Positions 11,956-22,899 of a stretch of 64,000 nt of DNA are shown one piece after another. Where the stretch lies: NCBI GenBank assembly GCA_963978545.1, contig OZ021722.1, forward strand, positions 1,178,001 to 1,242,000, written 5' to 3'. Position 1 is the first letter of the stretch, and each line of letters opens with the position of its first letter. A program made the position numbers and the translations under genes. This stretch comes from Linyphia triangularis. Lineage: Eukaryota; Arthropoda; Arachnida; Araneae; Linyphiidae. The notes beneath the pieces were generated by a model. It was not told the origin of the DNA. It made no database searches and worked only from the letters and a program-made list of their open reading frames with translations.

Positions 11956-12612
11956 CTGAGAGGCGACTGCAATTTTTGGACCTCATCGAACATCATTCTG
12001 AATTTTTTATAGAAATTGGAGAAAAGTGAGTTGATTGCGAATCCACTGGTCTGCCGTGGCAAAAATGGTCGAAACTGGTCAAAAATCGACTTTTAATAAG
12101 TTGAACTAAATCCAATTGCCAAATGCGCCATAACTTGCCAAATAATGAGCTTTTTTTTTTTTTTTTATTTGGTGACCCTCACTCTTTAATTTTCAATTAA
12201 GAAGGTTGTAGACGATTGGGATGTGTGGCGATGGCTTTTTTTGCATCTTTCTCAAATGAGTCAAATTGGCAATAAACATTACGTCACGGATGACGTAACT
12301 GATGTCACCAGTTTGGCTTACTTTTAAAAGATACAAGTTTTCCGAGTCAGATATCAGAAATCGTTTGCGCTTTTTCTCATTGAATATCAAAATGCAGTGG
12401 GTTGCCAGACGAAAAAGTGTGTTCGGTTTTTAGCAAGTTATGACATATTTGGCAATTGGATTTTAGTTCAACTCATTCCTAGTCGATTTTTGATCAGCTT
12501 CGGCCATTTTTGCCGACCAGTGGATTAGTAATCTACTCACTTTCCTCCAATTTCTATAAAAAAAATTCAGAATGATGTTCGATGGGGTCCAAAAATTGCC
12601 TCTCGGACTCTA
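11956..12612. mobile_element. Rep-F foldback element
   Basis: Almost fully palindromic: GAGGCGACTGCAATTTTTGG at the left is mirrored by GGTCCAAAAATTGCCTCTCG at the right. Inner blocks (CCACTGGTCTGCC, GTTGAACTAAATCC, TTTTCAATTAAGAAGGTTG) recur inverted, and the centre near 12280 is ACGTCACGGATGACGT. No transposase. Confidence 0.8.
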
Positions 12613-13104
12613 TAGGTCGTACAAACCAACCGAATTGCGGCGTTTTCTTTACGAGGCGCCTCTTTTCCCATCAGTATTCTGTGGGGCTATGCAGCAGTTT
12701 CGGAAGTGAGCACGATGCGCCAACAGAAAGATCAATTCAAATAACAACAACAACAATAAAATATATATATATAGCGTTGGCCTCCAGTCAGATTTCTATA
12801 GACTATCTCTATTCACCGAATATATTTGAGATTCACTTTGTGGCGGCGAAATATATATATTTTTTTAAAAAAATCCCTTTTTGAAAAAATACTTTATTTT
12901 AGTGGCATATTTTTGACAGAGAGATAACGCACATTTGTTTGAGCAGAATACTAAACGTAATAGCAAAACCCATACTTGTTTATTTGAAAAACAATTTGTC
13001 AATATTTTCGAGCACAATTTCAAAACTTATTGGTGATATATTTATGATCTTTAAAAATCTTGAAACATTGATGGAATCCAATATTCTAAGAAAAGGAACT
13101 CCAC
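12613..13104. other. No recognisable feature
   Basis: A/T-rich, with a short (AT)n near 12764 and an accidental ORF continuing from Rep-F. Confidence 0.45.
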
Positions 13105-14075
13105 GTTAAGATCATCCCCTATACTAGCTATGTTACAATCTTGTAGCCCAGTGCATTTAGAAACTACTTAGTAGAAAACCTTAAAATTTGGTACGAAAAT
13201 TATCACTTAATGAAATGACATCAATTAAAAACTCGAAAATAGCATTTAATATTGAAGCCAAAGCAGATCAAAATTTGCAGAGATTTATTCCAAAATAACT
13301 AACTCTTCACAGTTCTCTTACAGCTCCAGAACTTCTCGTTCTAGTAGACACAATACATCTCTTTTCACCTCAATAGAGCACAAAACAGCAGTTAAAAACT
13401 TGACAACACAACTGCTAAATCGCCGCAAAAGAAAATGCAATACAGTTCGCTCAGTATCTCCAGTCAACTAATTCAGTGACTCAAAATCCAAGAACTAACT
13501 AACCCTATTCCCGACCGTCCTTATATAGGAGTGGTGAATCTTCACGAAACTTCCAGAGAGAGAAGTTTGGAGAACTTTCAAAGAGCGTAGTCGAAAATTC
13601 CTATACATGGCTCTATCTCGCCAATTTGGCGAGATTCCCATTACCATAATGTTAAATGCCCTGCCCCTTGAAACTCGCTTCCCAGAGTTACCTCTGTAAA
13701 ACCCGTTATCAAACACTTAGATGCTCACTGCAGGGAAGCCAATTTAACGACGAACTATTGCACTGCCTTATGCGAATTGTACAGAAATTTTACTATTTAC
13801 AAAATTAACACTACGAAATATTTACAAATATACAAAAATTGGTAACAATATATTTTATTTTATATTTGAAATCTTTACATCAATGGCTATGAAGTGGCAT
13901 TTTTTTTTTCAAATTTTTTTTTTTAATTTTCATTTATAATAGATGGACATTAAATGAAAACAATTTATATAATTTGATTAAGTGATCCTTTTCGTACCTA
14001 TTCACAGAAATTTTTTATACTAAGTAGTTTTGAAATGTTCTATAAGATTGTAACATAGCGAGTATAGGAAATGAT
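13105..14075. mobile_element. MITE-B copy, split by an LTR fragment and by BEL
   Basis: The left end (13105-13249) reads CTATACTAGCTATGTTACAA and onward. The inner part resumes at 13848 and the right terminal repeat (TAACATAGCGAGTATAGG) runs up to the BEL insertion; its last bases (ATGATCCTTAC) reappear at 19961-19971. MITE-B is a non-autonomous DNA element with long inverted ends, consensus start AGTCCTAGTAAGGATCATTC. Confidence 0.85.
13250..13847 (-). mobile_element. Solo-LTR-like sequence, second copy
   Basis: This is the reverse complement of a sequence closely related to the solo LTR at 7183-7888. It starts TGTTACC at 13847 and has a TATATAAGG box near 13521. An AATAAA lies towards the end. 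It lacks the ~100-bp TTGGCGA-rich expansion of the other copy and its 3' end differs, so it is a subfamily member or truncated. It lies inside MITE-B. Confidence 0.65.
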
Positions 14076-14260
14076 TTTTGCCATCTTTTAGAGTCGATGT
14101 ACCTATCCCTCCCATGCAAGGGAAAACGCAACTCCCAATTTCTTAGTTACGTCTTTATTGGTACATATCTAATACTCTACTGAAATGATACAAAACAGTT
14201 ATATTCTGATTACACAAAAGCGCCATCTATCGGGCGTATATTGCAAAACAATTCTTAACA
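14076..14260 (-). repeat. 3' LTR of the BEL element
   Basis: Identical to 19776-19960. In element orientation it starts TGTTAAGAATTG and ends GATGGCAAAA; the four final A's belong to the LTR because the ATGAT target duplication follows them. Confidence 0.95.
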
Positions 14261-14427
14261 CTCCCCACCTGATTTTAGCAAAAAAAATCAAAATACAATT
14301 CAAACAATATTCAAAATTAAAGTTAAAGCAAAAATATGTAAATAATTAATATGCTGAAAATAAAAATAGATTGATTAAGCATGTTTAAAGGTAAATTAAT
14401 AAGGCATATATAATTACAATAGAGAAT

Positions 14428-17400
14428 TTAAAGTTCAAGAGGATATAATAGTTGTATAGGTCTCTTGTACTGTCCCTTAGCAGTTTGAACTATACATGAA
14501 CGAACAAGTCCGTCGCGACCCATTATAATCTCTTCGACTCTCCCAGGAGTCCACAGAAACTTCGATTTGTTAGTTCCTGCTATTAAGACGACGTCACCCC
14601 TTTTTAGGTCTCTGTGAGGCGTAGGAGTTGAAAGTTTGTGGGCATTGTTCAGCTGAAGAAGATACTCTTCCTTCCACCTTCTCCAAAATTGACGTAGCAG
14701 AGTAGTCTGGTACAACTTCCTTCGAGCCAAACTTTCCTTGGTGGAACGTCCATTGCTCAGAATTTCAGCGAAATGTAACGGGTATTCGTTTAACTCCATT
14801 GATGGGAACAGGAAATGAGCTGGAGTCAATGGCTGTAGATCTGCTACATCATTTGACACATAAGTGAGTGGTCTATTGTTTACCACTGTTTCGACTTCGG
14901 TTAACACTGTACACATTTCTTCAAAAGTCAACAGTGCTCGTCCGAGGATCTTTCTGAGAGGCTCCTTAATAGTTTTCATCAATCGTTCATAAAAGCCTCC
15001 CCACCATGGCACAAGTTCTACAATGTATGTCCACGTTATTCCTTCAGATGTTATGAAGTATTTTAATTCATGATCAACAATGATTTCAGTCAAACTTTTT
15101 AGTGCATCGTTTGTTCTTTTAAATGTTGATTTACATGGAAGAAGAATTGGATGTTTTTCTTCTATAGTACAGGAACTCTCTTTTAAACGTCCTTTGACGT
15201 AAAGATTATCCCTTTCATTCAAGTAAGGGGCTAAACTGTATAGACTAGAGTCCTTTGGCAGCAGTTTACCCTTTTTGAGATTGTCAACTTCAAGAGCGTA
15301 TGTACTGTTTTGACTAGTCTTTATCCAGAACTCTTCTGCCTTTTGGAGTTCATCTGCTGTAATGGGACCGATTTGAGTAGGACATTTTTTGAATTTAGAG
15401 ATTAATCGCATCAACCAAACAGTCACTCGCAACAGTCGTTTAACATTGCTGAATGAACCAACATTAATTATAGTTTGTGCTATAGTTGAAACGCATGTGG
15501 TAACGATGGATCTCCGTTCCAGTTGATCTTCTTTTAATGTCGTTGAGTGTTGAGTAGGCCAAAGTTCAGGAGAACACCTCAGCCATGGTGGACCAGAAAA
15601 CCAGATGTTGTCGATGAGAAGAGATGCTGCTGGTATTCCACGTGTCAGTTTGTCTGCCGGATTCTCTAGTCCTGGACAATGTCCCCAATTTTCAGGACCA
15701 GTTGAACCCTGAATTTCCAACACTCGGTTTGAGACAAATTGCTTCCAATCCCTAGCAGAACCCTTAATCCAATGCAAACAAATTTCCGAATCGGACCAAA
15801 AGAAAACCTCTTCTAATAAATTCTCAAACAACCCTACTAAAAACTTCCACATTCTTGCCGCTACCACTGCTCCCATCAACTCAAGCCTTGGAAGTGATAA
15901 TTTCTTTAACGGCGACACCCTACTTTTCGACATGATGAAGGACGTAATCAACTCACCTCTATCATTCCGAAACCTAAAATACGAAACTGCACCATATGCT
16001 ATAGGAGACGCGTCACAAAATATATGCACTTGAACCTTCAATTTATCCGTATTTACACAATTCGAAAAATACCTCCTCGATATTCCCAGATTTCTCAAAC
16101 ACTGGACCTCCCTACACCAATCACTCCACTTCTTTTCAAGATCATCCGGTAATTCTTGATCCCATTCTAGACCCCTTTGCCAAATTTGTTGTAACAGACA
16201 CTTAATCCTAATTACAAATGGAGCTATAAACCCGACAGGATCAAAAACCATTGCAGTAAAATGTAAGACAAGTCTTTTGGTTGGTCTTCCACAACTCAAA
16301 CCCTCTATCAACGAACCCAACTCCAACGACAAAATATCCCTTTCCGGATTCCAATTCAAGCCCAAAACCTTTGATTGAAGTTTTGAGTTATCATCCGCTG
16401 AACCAATTCCCTTTTCTAACCATAATGAGTTTAACTCCTCCGAATTAGTTGTAAATTTTCTCAAATTAAAACCTCCATCTTTCAAAATAGAAACTGCATC
16501 CATGGACAACTGAAAGGCCTCTTCGACAGATTGTCCTCCAAAGTACAAATCATCAACATAAAGAGAAGAATTTAGCATTTCTACAGCTTTAGGTTTAATT
16601 TCCTCATATTGCTTAATGTGTTTCTTAATTGTCGCACTCAAAATAAAAGGCGATGTCGTACACCCGAATGGTAAACGAGTCATTTGCATAACTTTATAAT
16701 TTTCATTTTCTTTATCGGAAACCCATAAAAATTTTAAGAATTTTCTGTCTTCCTCAGCGATACCTATCATTAAGAATGCCTTTTCTATATCACTACTAAA
16801 AGCAATATCAAATTTCCTAAACTTTAAAATAACATTCAATATGTTGGGATTTAAATTCGGACCCGTTTCTAAACAATCATTTAACGACAAATTATCCTTC
16901 GTTTTAGAACTACAATTAAAAACACAACGAACGCGTGTAGTAGTCTTATTTTCTCTTACGACAGGTTTATGGGGCATAAAATAACCTTCACTTCCGCTAG
17001 TAGCTTCTTCAATTATACCCGTATCAAACTGTTCTTTAATAATTTCCTTATATTCAGAAGCTACCCATTTATTATTTTTAAAACCTTCTATCAAATTATC
17101 AAACTGTCTTTTGGCCAAGCCAAAATTATTCATTAAATGAATTGGCGCAGATTTCCACAATAGTTTTGTTTGATATTTTCCATTTAAGAAATTTAGCCCA
17201 TTTTCAAAATCGGTGATGAATTCTTTATCTGCTATACTTAAACCCTCGTCGTCTTTCAAACCCAAGGTTTCCAAATCCCACAAAACTTCCATACTTTTTC
17301 CAATACTTAAGTTTGTTGATACTATCCCAACGCTAGTCTCATTAAAACTGCGATCTTGCTTTCCTTGAAGTGTAAACCCAAATAAAGTTGGAATGCAACT

Positions 17401-19236
17401 CAAAGTTTCAGTTAGAGAAACCACTCCGTCCGCACTTACGATTTTCCAAAACATATCTCCACCGATTAGACACTGCACATTCAAATCTGATGAATTGCAG
17501 GCGTCAGCCAACATCCATTCCTTTTCTTTAACGATGTTTTGACTTATTGCGTTTGGAATCGAGATTGGAGCAGCTGTTATAGTATCTGTAATTAATGCCT
17601 CTATTTCAATTGATTTCTCAGGGTTATGCCTATTCCTCAATTTCAGTTTCGCAACGCAATGTAGTTTTTCTGCGGGCTTTATGTTCCCAAAGGAGAAAAT
17701 AGATAATCTTTCTTTACGAATTGGTTTAACTTTTAGAGCTTCTGCTAAACTTTGTGTTATCCACGTTCTTTCAGATCCAATGTCGAGAAGAATTCTAACT
17801 AATTTTGATCTTTCCCCCGAACAAGCAATTACACTACACGTTTGCAATAAAATACTTTTTGACTTACCAGTTGAGGAATTACATTGGGTTACTGCATTTG
17901 TTTCCTCTTCAACTGACTCCTTAGCAGCTACATCATTACTTTTATAACATAATGAATAATGATGAAACTTAGAATTACAATGTTTGCAAGGATCTATTTT
18001 AGCCTTGCAAAATCTAGCCATGTGAAACCCGAAACATATAAAACATTTCTTATCCATTTTAATTTTGTTTTTTCTTTCCGACACATTAAGACTTTCACAA
18101 AACTCATGGTCTGGACTATTACAAAAGACGCAATTGTTTTTTACGTTAGTAGCGAAACTTGCGGTAGACTGCGGTTCATTAAATTTATTTCCAAACCGTT
18201 TATTACCTTCGAACCTTCTAGGACTACCCTTATATTCGTAACTACTATGTTGAAAATTACCAGACTTATAACTATATATTTGTGTCCTTTCCCTTGACTG
18301 AATTTCCTTATCTAAAAATTCCATCAAATCCCTAAAATTCCACGTTTCATAGGAATATGTTCTATTAAATTCCAACACTAGTTCCCTGGGAATTCTCTCT
18401 AACAAAATAGGACTTAACAAGTTTCCAAATGTTTCTGTTTTCACCCCCAATGACTCCAAATTTCTAATTTGTACTTCTGCACGATCAAACAATTTTCTTA
18501 ACCCAATCGTATCATTTATGTTACGAACAACTTGAATTTTTAACAGATGATTTAAGTGAGCTTGAATTAATGCATTTTTATTACCAAATCTATTTTTTAG
18601 CAAAGCCAAAGCAGCATCATAATTTTCTCCTGTCAGTGCAAATCCATTAATACAATGGGCTGCAGCTCCACCCAGATAAGACTTCAAATAATTAAATTTA
18701 TCTATCTTAGATAAAGTTTCATTATGGTGTATAGCACTTTCAAATTGATTTATAAATTCTAAGTAATAAGCCGAATCTCCATAAAATGTTTTTATTACTA
18801 ATTTTGGAAGTTGAACCGTTTTTGTTTCCCTACGGATATTACTAGCCAATTCAAAACCGCCTTCGGCATTCGCAATATTGTTATCAATCATTGTAACATT
18901 TAAACTATTACTTAACTTTTCTATAGCATTAATTATTCTTTGTTTCCAAATAATTATCTTTTCTGAATATTCTTCAGATGTAATAACTTCCGATTCTAAC
19001 TTATCGAGTTCTACGAGTTGTTCAATTTCTAAATTTAATTGTTTAATATTATTTTCTTTTACAGTTAATTTTTCATGATATTCTTTTAAAGAATTTAATT
19101 TCGCCTCTACATCTAGTTCATTAGAAATAAATTCTTCTATTTTGTTGATTAGTTTGGTTGTACTAGATCTCAAAACAGTTCGTTTGGTGATTGCTCTCTG
19201 TAAAGTTGCCATTTTTATATAATTCAACAATGCCAC
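14428..19236 (-). CDS. BEL/Pao Gag-Pol polyprotein (1602 aa) with internally deleted integrase
   Basis: Single uninterrupted ORF. Residues 1-100 are coiled-coil-like Gag. About 140-300 is the DUF1759-type Gag domain (LPKLVIKTFYGDS). Cys/His knuckles lie at 369-430. The aspartic protease (LLDIGSERTWI) is near 483-493; its active-site triplet is D-I-G at 485-487, where D-S/T-G is usual. Reverse transcriptase is at about 750-900 with D816 and YVDD at 893-896. RNase H is at about 1070-1190 with D1075, E1119 and D1149. The integrase C-terminal part is at about 1385-1500 with the presumed catalytic Glu at 1417 in WWGGFYERL. The N-terminal zinc-binding segment and the first two catalytic aspartates of integrase are missing: the sequence jumps from EEKHPILLP (about 1359-1367) to the late core. 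Frame is kept, so this looks like an in-frame internal deletion (junction about 15120-15137). It is probably unable to integrate alone. Confidence 0.93.
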   Translation of the reverse strand: MALLNYIKMATLQRAITKRTVLRSSTTKLINKIEEFISNELDVEAKLNSLKEYHEKLTVKENNIKQLNLEIEQLVELDKLESEVITSEEYSEKIIIWKQRIINAIEKLSNSLNVTMIDNNIANAEGGFELASNIRRETKTVQLPKLVIKTFYGDSAYYLEFINQFESAIHHNETLSKIDKFNYLKSYLGGAAAHCINGFALTGENYDAALALLKNRFGNKNALIQAHLNHLLKIQVVRNINDTIGLRKLFDRAEVQIRNLESLGVKTETFGNLLSPILLERIPRELVLEFNRTYSYETWNFRDLMEFLDKEIQSRERTQIYSYKSGNFQHSSYEYKGSPRRFEGNKRFGNKFNEPQSTASFATNVKNNCVFCNSPDHEFCESLNVSERKNKIKMDKKCFICFGFHMARFCKAKIDPCKHCNSKFHHYSLCYKSNDVAAKESVEEETNAVTQCNSSTGKSKSILLQTCSVIACSGERSKLVRILLDIGSERTWITQSLAEALKVKPIRKERLSIFSFGNIKPAEKLHCVAKLKLRNRHNPEKSIEIEALITDTITAAPISIPNAISQNIVKEKEWMLADACNSSDLNVQCLIGGDMFWKIVSADGVVSLTETLSCIPTLFGFTLQGKQDRSFNETSVGIVSTNLSIGKSMEVLWDLETLGLKDDEGLSIADKEFITDFENGLNFLNGKYQTKLLWKSAPIHLMNNFGLAKRQFDNLIEGFKNNKWVASEYKEIIKEQFDTGIIEEATSGSEGYFMPHKPVVRENKTTTRVRCVFNCSSKTKDNLSLNDCLETGPNLNPNILNVILKFRKFDIAFSSDIEKAFLMIGIAEEDRKFLKFLWVSDKENENYKVMQMTRLPFGCTTSPFILSATIKKHIKQYEEIKPKAVEMLNSSLYVDDLYFGGQSVEEAFQLSMDAVSILKDGGFNLRKFTTNSEELNSLWLEKGIGSADDNSKLQSKVLGLNWNPERDILSLELGSLIEGLSCGRPTKRLVLHFTAMVFDPVGFIAPFVIRIKCLLQQIWQRGLEWDQELPDDLEKKWSDWCREVQCLRNLGISRRYFSNCVNTDKLKVQVHIFCDASPIAYGAVSYFRFRNDRGELITSFIMSKSRVSPLKKLSLPRLELMGAVVAARMWKFLVGLFENLLEEVFFWSDSEICLHWIKGSARDWKQFVSNRVLEIQGSTGPENWGHCPGLENPADKLTRGIPAASLLIDNIWFSGPPWLRCSPELWPTQHSTTLKEDQLERRSIVTTCVSTIAQTIINVGSFSNVKRLLRVTVWLMRLISKFKKCPTQIGPITADELQKAEEFWIKTSQNSTYALEVDNLKKGKLLPKDSSLYSLAPYLNERDNLYVKGRLKESSCTIEEKHPILLPCKSTFKRTNDALKSLTEIIVDHELKYFITSEGITWTYIVELVPWWGGFYERLMKTIKEPLRKILGRALLTFEEMCTVLTEVETVVNNRPLTYVSNDVADLQPLTPAHFLFPSMELNEYPLHFAEILSNGRSTKESLARRKLYQTTLLRQFWRRWKEEYLLQLNNAHKLSTPTPHRDLKRGDVVLIAGTNKSKFLWTPGRVEEIIMGRDGLVRSCIVQTAKGQYKRPIQLLYPLEL

Positions 19237-19775
19237 GATAATTATATAACACTACAACTTAAACAAATCAAAACAAAAACCCCAACAAGTTAAGTCACAA
19301 ATACAACAATTGCCAACTATTACCACACAATTATTGAATGCATATACCAACAAGAAACCAAAACTAACTTTTGATACAACTTAAATCAACACTATCAATT
19401 AAATCAAATCCCATAATAATCATCAACATAAATCATACTACATATTCTCAAAATGAAACTTCTAATTTTCAAGCAAAACAAAATTCGAAAATTTACCACA
19501 ACAAAACAAACAATAAACACCCTGCCTCACTAAATGCCAGACCTTAACACCCAGCACAACACATTCTCAACACGAAACTTTCAATTTTCTAATTCTCAAA
19601 CAAAACTTAATTCGAAAGTTTACTACAACAAAACCAAAACAATAAACATCCTACCTCACTAAATGCCATACCTTAAATACATCACACGACGTCCGGAGAC
19701 TTTCAACATTGTCTCAATCAAAGCTTGCGGTGGTTCCTTTTTCATTGGCCTTTACTTTTCGGCCGTTGCACCATA

Positions 19776-19960
19776 TTTTGCCATCTTTTAGAGTCGATGT
19801 ACCTATCCCTCCCATGCAAGGGAAAACGCAACTCCCAATTTCTTAGTTACGTCTTTATTGGTACATATCTAATACTCTACTGAAATGATACAAAACAGTT
19901 ATATTCTGATTACACAAAAGCGCCATCTATCGGGCGTATATTGCAAAACAATTCTTAACA
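19776..19960 (-). repeat. 5' LTR of the BEL element
   Basis: Identical partner of 14076-14260. In element orientation it comes before the primer-binding site and the Gag start. At 185 bp it is short for a BEL element. Confidence 0.95.
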
Positions 19961-19970
19961 ATGATCCTTA

Positions 19971-20161
19971 CTTCAACTTAACTTGACATCACTTAGACAG
20001 TAGATCTTCAGCGTGCTCATAGGCATTTAATCCATTTTGGCTGCGTGAAAGCATAATGTTCGCCAAACCACAACCCTGTACAGAACAAAAGGCGTTTGGC
20101 GAGAATTATGCACGCTGAAGATCTATCGTCTAGTGATGTCAAGTTAAGTTGGAGTTTAGTA
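19971..20161. mobile_element. MITE-A copy 1 (5' end missing)
   Basis: MITE-A is a ~235-bp palindromic MITE with ends TACTAAACTCCAACTTAACT and mirror, and a TA target duplication. Here the first ~9 bases are gone. The right end GGAGTTTAGTA is followed by TAGGACTT, the continuation of MITE-B, so it inserted in that MITE-B end. Confidence 0.85.
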
Positions 20162-20282
20162 TAGGACTTACGTGCTCGGAACTATAATCTATCATAAATG
20201 ATAAAAATAAGTTCTTCATGTTACCATGCAGAAGACATTGATGTGTCAAGTAAGCTTCAAGTTTCAAATACAGGTATTCACT

Positions 20283-20329
20283 GCTGAAATTAAACTGTAT
20301 CCTATTCAACGATACAGTTTAATTTCAGC
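20283..20329. repeat. Perfect 19-bp hairpin
   Basis: GCTGAAATTAAACTGTATC (20283-20301) is exactly complementary to 20311-20329 around a 9-base loop. Pairing can extend past a bulge (TTCACTG with CAGTGA). There is no other evidence for a small RNA gene. Confidence 0.75.
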
Positions 20330-21824
20330 TCCGATTCAGTGATTTGATTAAAAACCTGATTTGCAAACAATAGCTTTTAAAAACTTTTATATGGCCGCTG
20401 TAAAATTTTAACAACTATACAAAAAAAAATATTTGAAAATGAAGAGACGAGTTTTTTAGTGAAAACCCTGAGTAGCATGGAATGAAGTTTGATGAAATGT
20501 CGATACAAATGTATTATTAGACATGTTTTTTCCCGGATAAATGTGGCTTCCCTCAAAGGTTTCTATTATAAGTTACATTTTAAATTTATTTATTTCATTA
20601 TTATTTATGTTTTAACTTATTTTATTATTATTTTACGTTAATTTTTCATTTTATATTTATTTAATTTTTTTTTTAATTTATCTTATTTTAGTGTATTTGA
20701 TTGTTCCGATCACCAGACTAAACACGATGCTGCTGCCCTCTATTGGTATAAAATATCTTAGGAAAAGGAATCGAATTTCTTCATCTGTTGCTAACAGAAT
20801 AAACGGCTTAATTTTTTTCACACTAAATATTTTATTCTTAATAATCTCTCTTTTTTTTTAATAATTAAATCATTGATTCTGTTTATTTCTTGCTCTTTTA
20901 TTAGTCGGAGGGAATATTTAAAAAGCCAGAATCTAAATTAGAACACAGCGATAGAAGTTTGTGTTTTGCTCCTAGTAGCAAAATAGGAATGTAGATGGCA
21001 GCACTAAAAATACACTTAAGGAATAACTTCATGTTCTAGTCATTTAATATTCTAATTATTTGAATAATCACGATTTGTAGAATGCATATCGTTGCAATAT
21101 TAAGGAAGCATCAGTGGCGGCCCGTGGTCGAAAATCTTAGGACGGAAGGCAACTTCCCAACAACCCCCATCCCAACCACACACGTACTTTTCAAAGTCAT
21201 GTACAATCAATCGACATTTTTTTTTAAATTTTAAAAATCGGATTTTTTTTGTACCGTAAAGTACATAATTAGTAATTATGTTTAAATGAAAAAACATTCA
21301 GTTTTATTCAAAAATTAATTAACAAATTAACATTTAACTCGTTATAATTAGCATATTCTTGAACAGTGATTCCTCAAATTTATTGGGGCCAAGAAAAGAA
21401 ATTATGGTTGGAAATTGTTCGTTAAATCATTATTAATGTTATGAACCTCCACTACTTTCTAGAATATATAGGGGTTTTTTTAAGTTGAAAGTAGAAAAAA
21501 TCGACGACAGAAATAGAAAAAGTCTCGTTAGGTTTTACTTCATTATTTTAATTAAATTTTTCAATGACAGTGTCCGTTATGTTTCGTATAACTTATAGTA
21601 TTAGTCAGAAAACTTGGGTTGGAAAAATTGATTTTTTTCTTACTTATTTTGAAAGTAAAATATATTTAGAGTACAATTGTAAATTATTCAGCGTAATTGT
21701 ACTTCAATGACTCCTTCGAAGTTCGAAAAAAAAATTTAAATTATTGGAAATTTTACAGTTTTCTCAAACAGATGGCGCCACAAAATTTAGACTAAAAATA
21801 AATTCTGAAATGTTTTAATAAATA
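20330..21824. other. A/T-rich DNA, no gene recognised
   Basis: The short stretch at 21110-21180 (CAGTGGCGGCCCGTGG) resembles the terminal repeat of some DNA transposons, but no partner end was found. Confidence 0.4.
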
Positions 21825-22110
21825 ACATAACCTATAAAAACAAAGTTTTATTTATGTATAAATCCTTTATTTGCATCGCCAATTTTGAACATAAATACAT
21901 AATGATTTGCATATTGTCTCATTAAGACTTTTTACTTATTTTATAATTTTTAAGGTTAAATATTAACAACAGTTGATTCTCAAATGAACTTACGTTTTTT
22001 ACACTTGAGCATTTTTTGTTTTGCAATTTAGATGTTTTATTTTTGCAACAAATTATCAAAGGTTTGCCACCAATTATCAACCAAGTTCACTCTAAGGAGG
22101 TATAAATAAA
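21825..22110 (-). mobile_element. Rep-E fragment
   Basis: Starts CCTATAAAAACAAAGTTTTA and ATAAATCCTTTATTTGCATC, then decays. Positions 22111-22899 are A/T-rich without recognisable content. Confidence 0.55.
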
Positions 22111-22899
22111 GGGACAGAAAATTCGATTATTAAACTAATAATTAAAACAAATCGGTTATTAAAATTGACTAATAAATAAAATATATTAATAATTACAAAT
22201 TATTAAATATAAATATTTAAATAATAAAATTCATTAATTATTAAAATTGTTTAATTATAGTAATTACTTTATTGTTAACAACAGTTAATCAAATTTTATT
22301 AATGCTTATAATGAAAATTTGGGTCAGCATAAATCTAAATCACCTTTAATCAATGTACCTTAGAACATCTTTTCCATATAGGAAGGTTTTGAAATACCGC
22401 AGAAAAAAAATTCAATTGAATTTGACTTTTTGCTATAAAAAGGCTCAAATACCAAAACTTCATCATCCTTGTGGCAGTATTGAACTTAAAATGTATTTTT
22501 TTTATTTTTTTTTTATTGTTATTTTTCCATATATCTGTATACCATAGAACATCTTTTCCCGTAGGTAGGATTTGAAATTCTGAATATTTTTTTTTTTCGA
22601 TCCACTCTAATGTATAAGAAGTGAGACCCAATAATGAAAGTTGCAATTAGTTTTTTGGCCTTTCTTACAATATCATTTGGAATGCGCTGTTTGTGCAATA
22701 AAACTATTACACACTTTACTGAATGGGATAAATCCAAGCTATCAGAAACTGTGTTGTATATAATATGAAAAGTCAGTATCAATGTGTTTTTAGCTTTGGG
22801 TAAAAATATAACTTACCATAAAAACATTTTAAAAAAAATTCTTATCCAAAATTCAAAAGTTATTTTCCCCAAATTTTGTTTGTGATCTTTTATTATTTG

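Larger units (their letters stand above)
14076..19960 (-). mobile_element. BEL/Pao LTR retrotransposon, recent insertion
   Basis: Two LTRs of 185 bp (14076-14260 and 19776-19960) read identical base for base, and the insertion is flanked by the direct repeat ATGAT (14071-14075 and 19961-19965). The element reads on the minus strand. Its 5' LTR starts TGTTAAG, and the likely primer-binding site begins TGGTGCAACGGCC just inside it (about 19758-19773). A purine-rich tract AGGTGGGGAG abuts the 3' LTR. The only long ORF is the gag-pol polyprotein at 14428-19236. It inserted into the right terminal repeat of a MITE-B copy. Identical LTRs and an unbroken ORF indicate a recent insertion, but the integrase region is incomplete (see the CDS). 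Confidence 0.95.

Noticed and set aside
17681..18297. Plus-strand ORFs of 88 and 112 codons within BEL
   Set aside because: Antisense shadows of the polyprotein.
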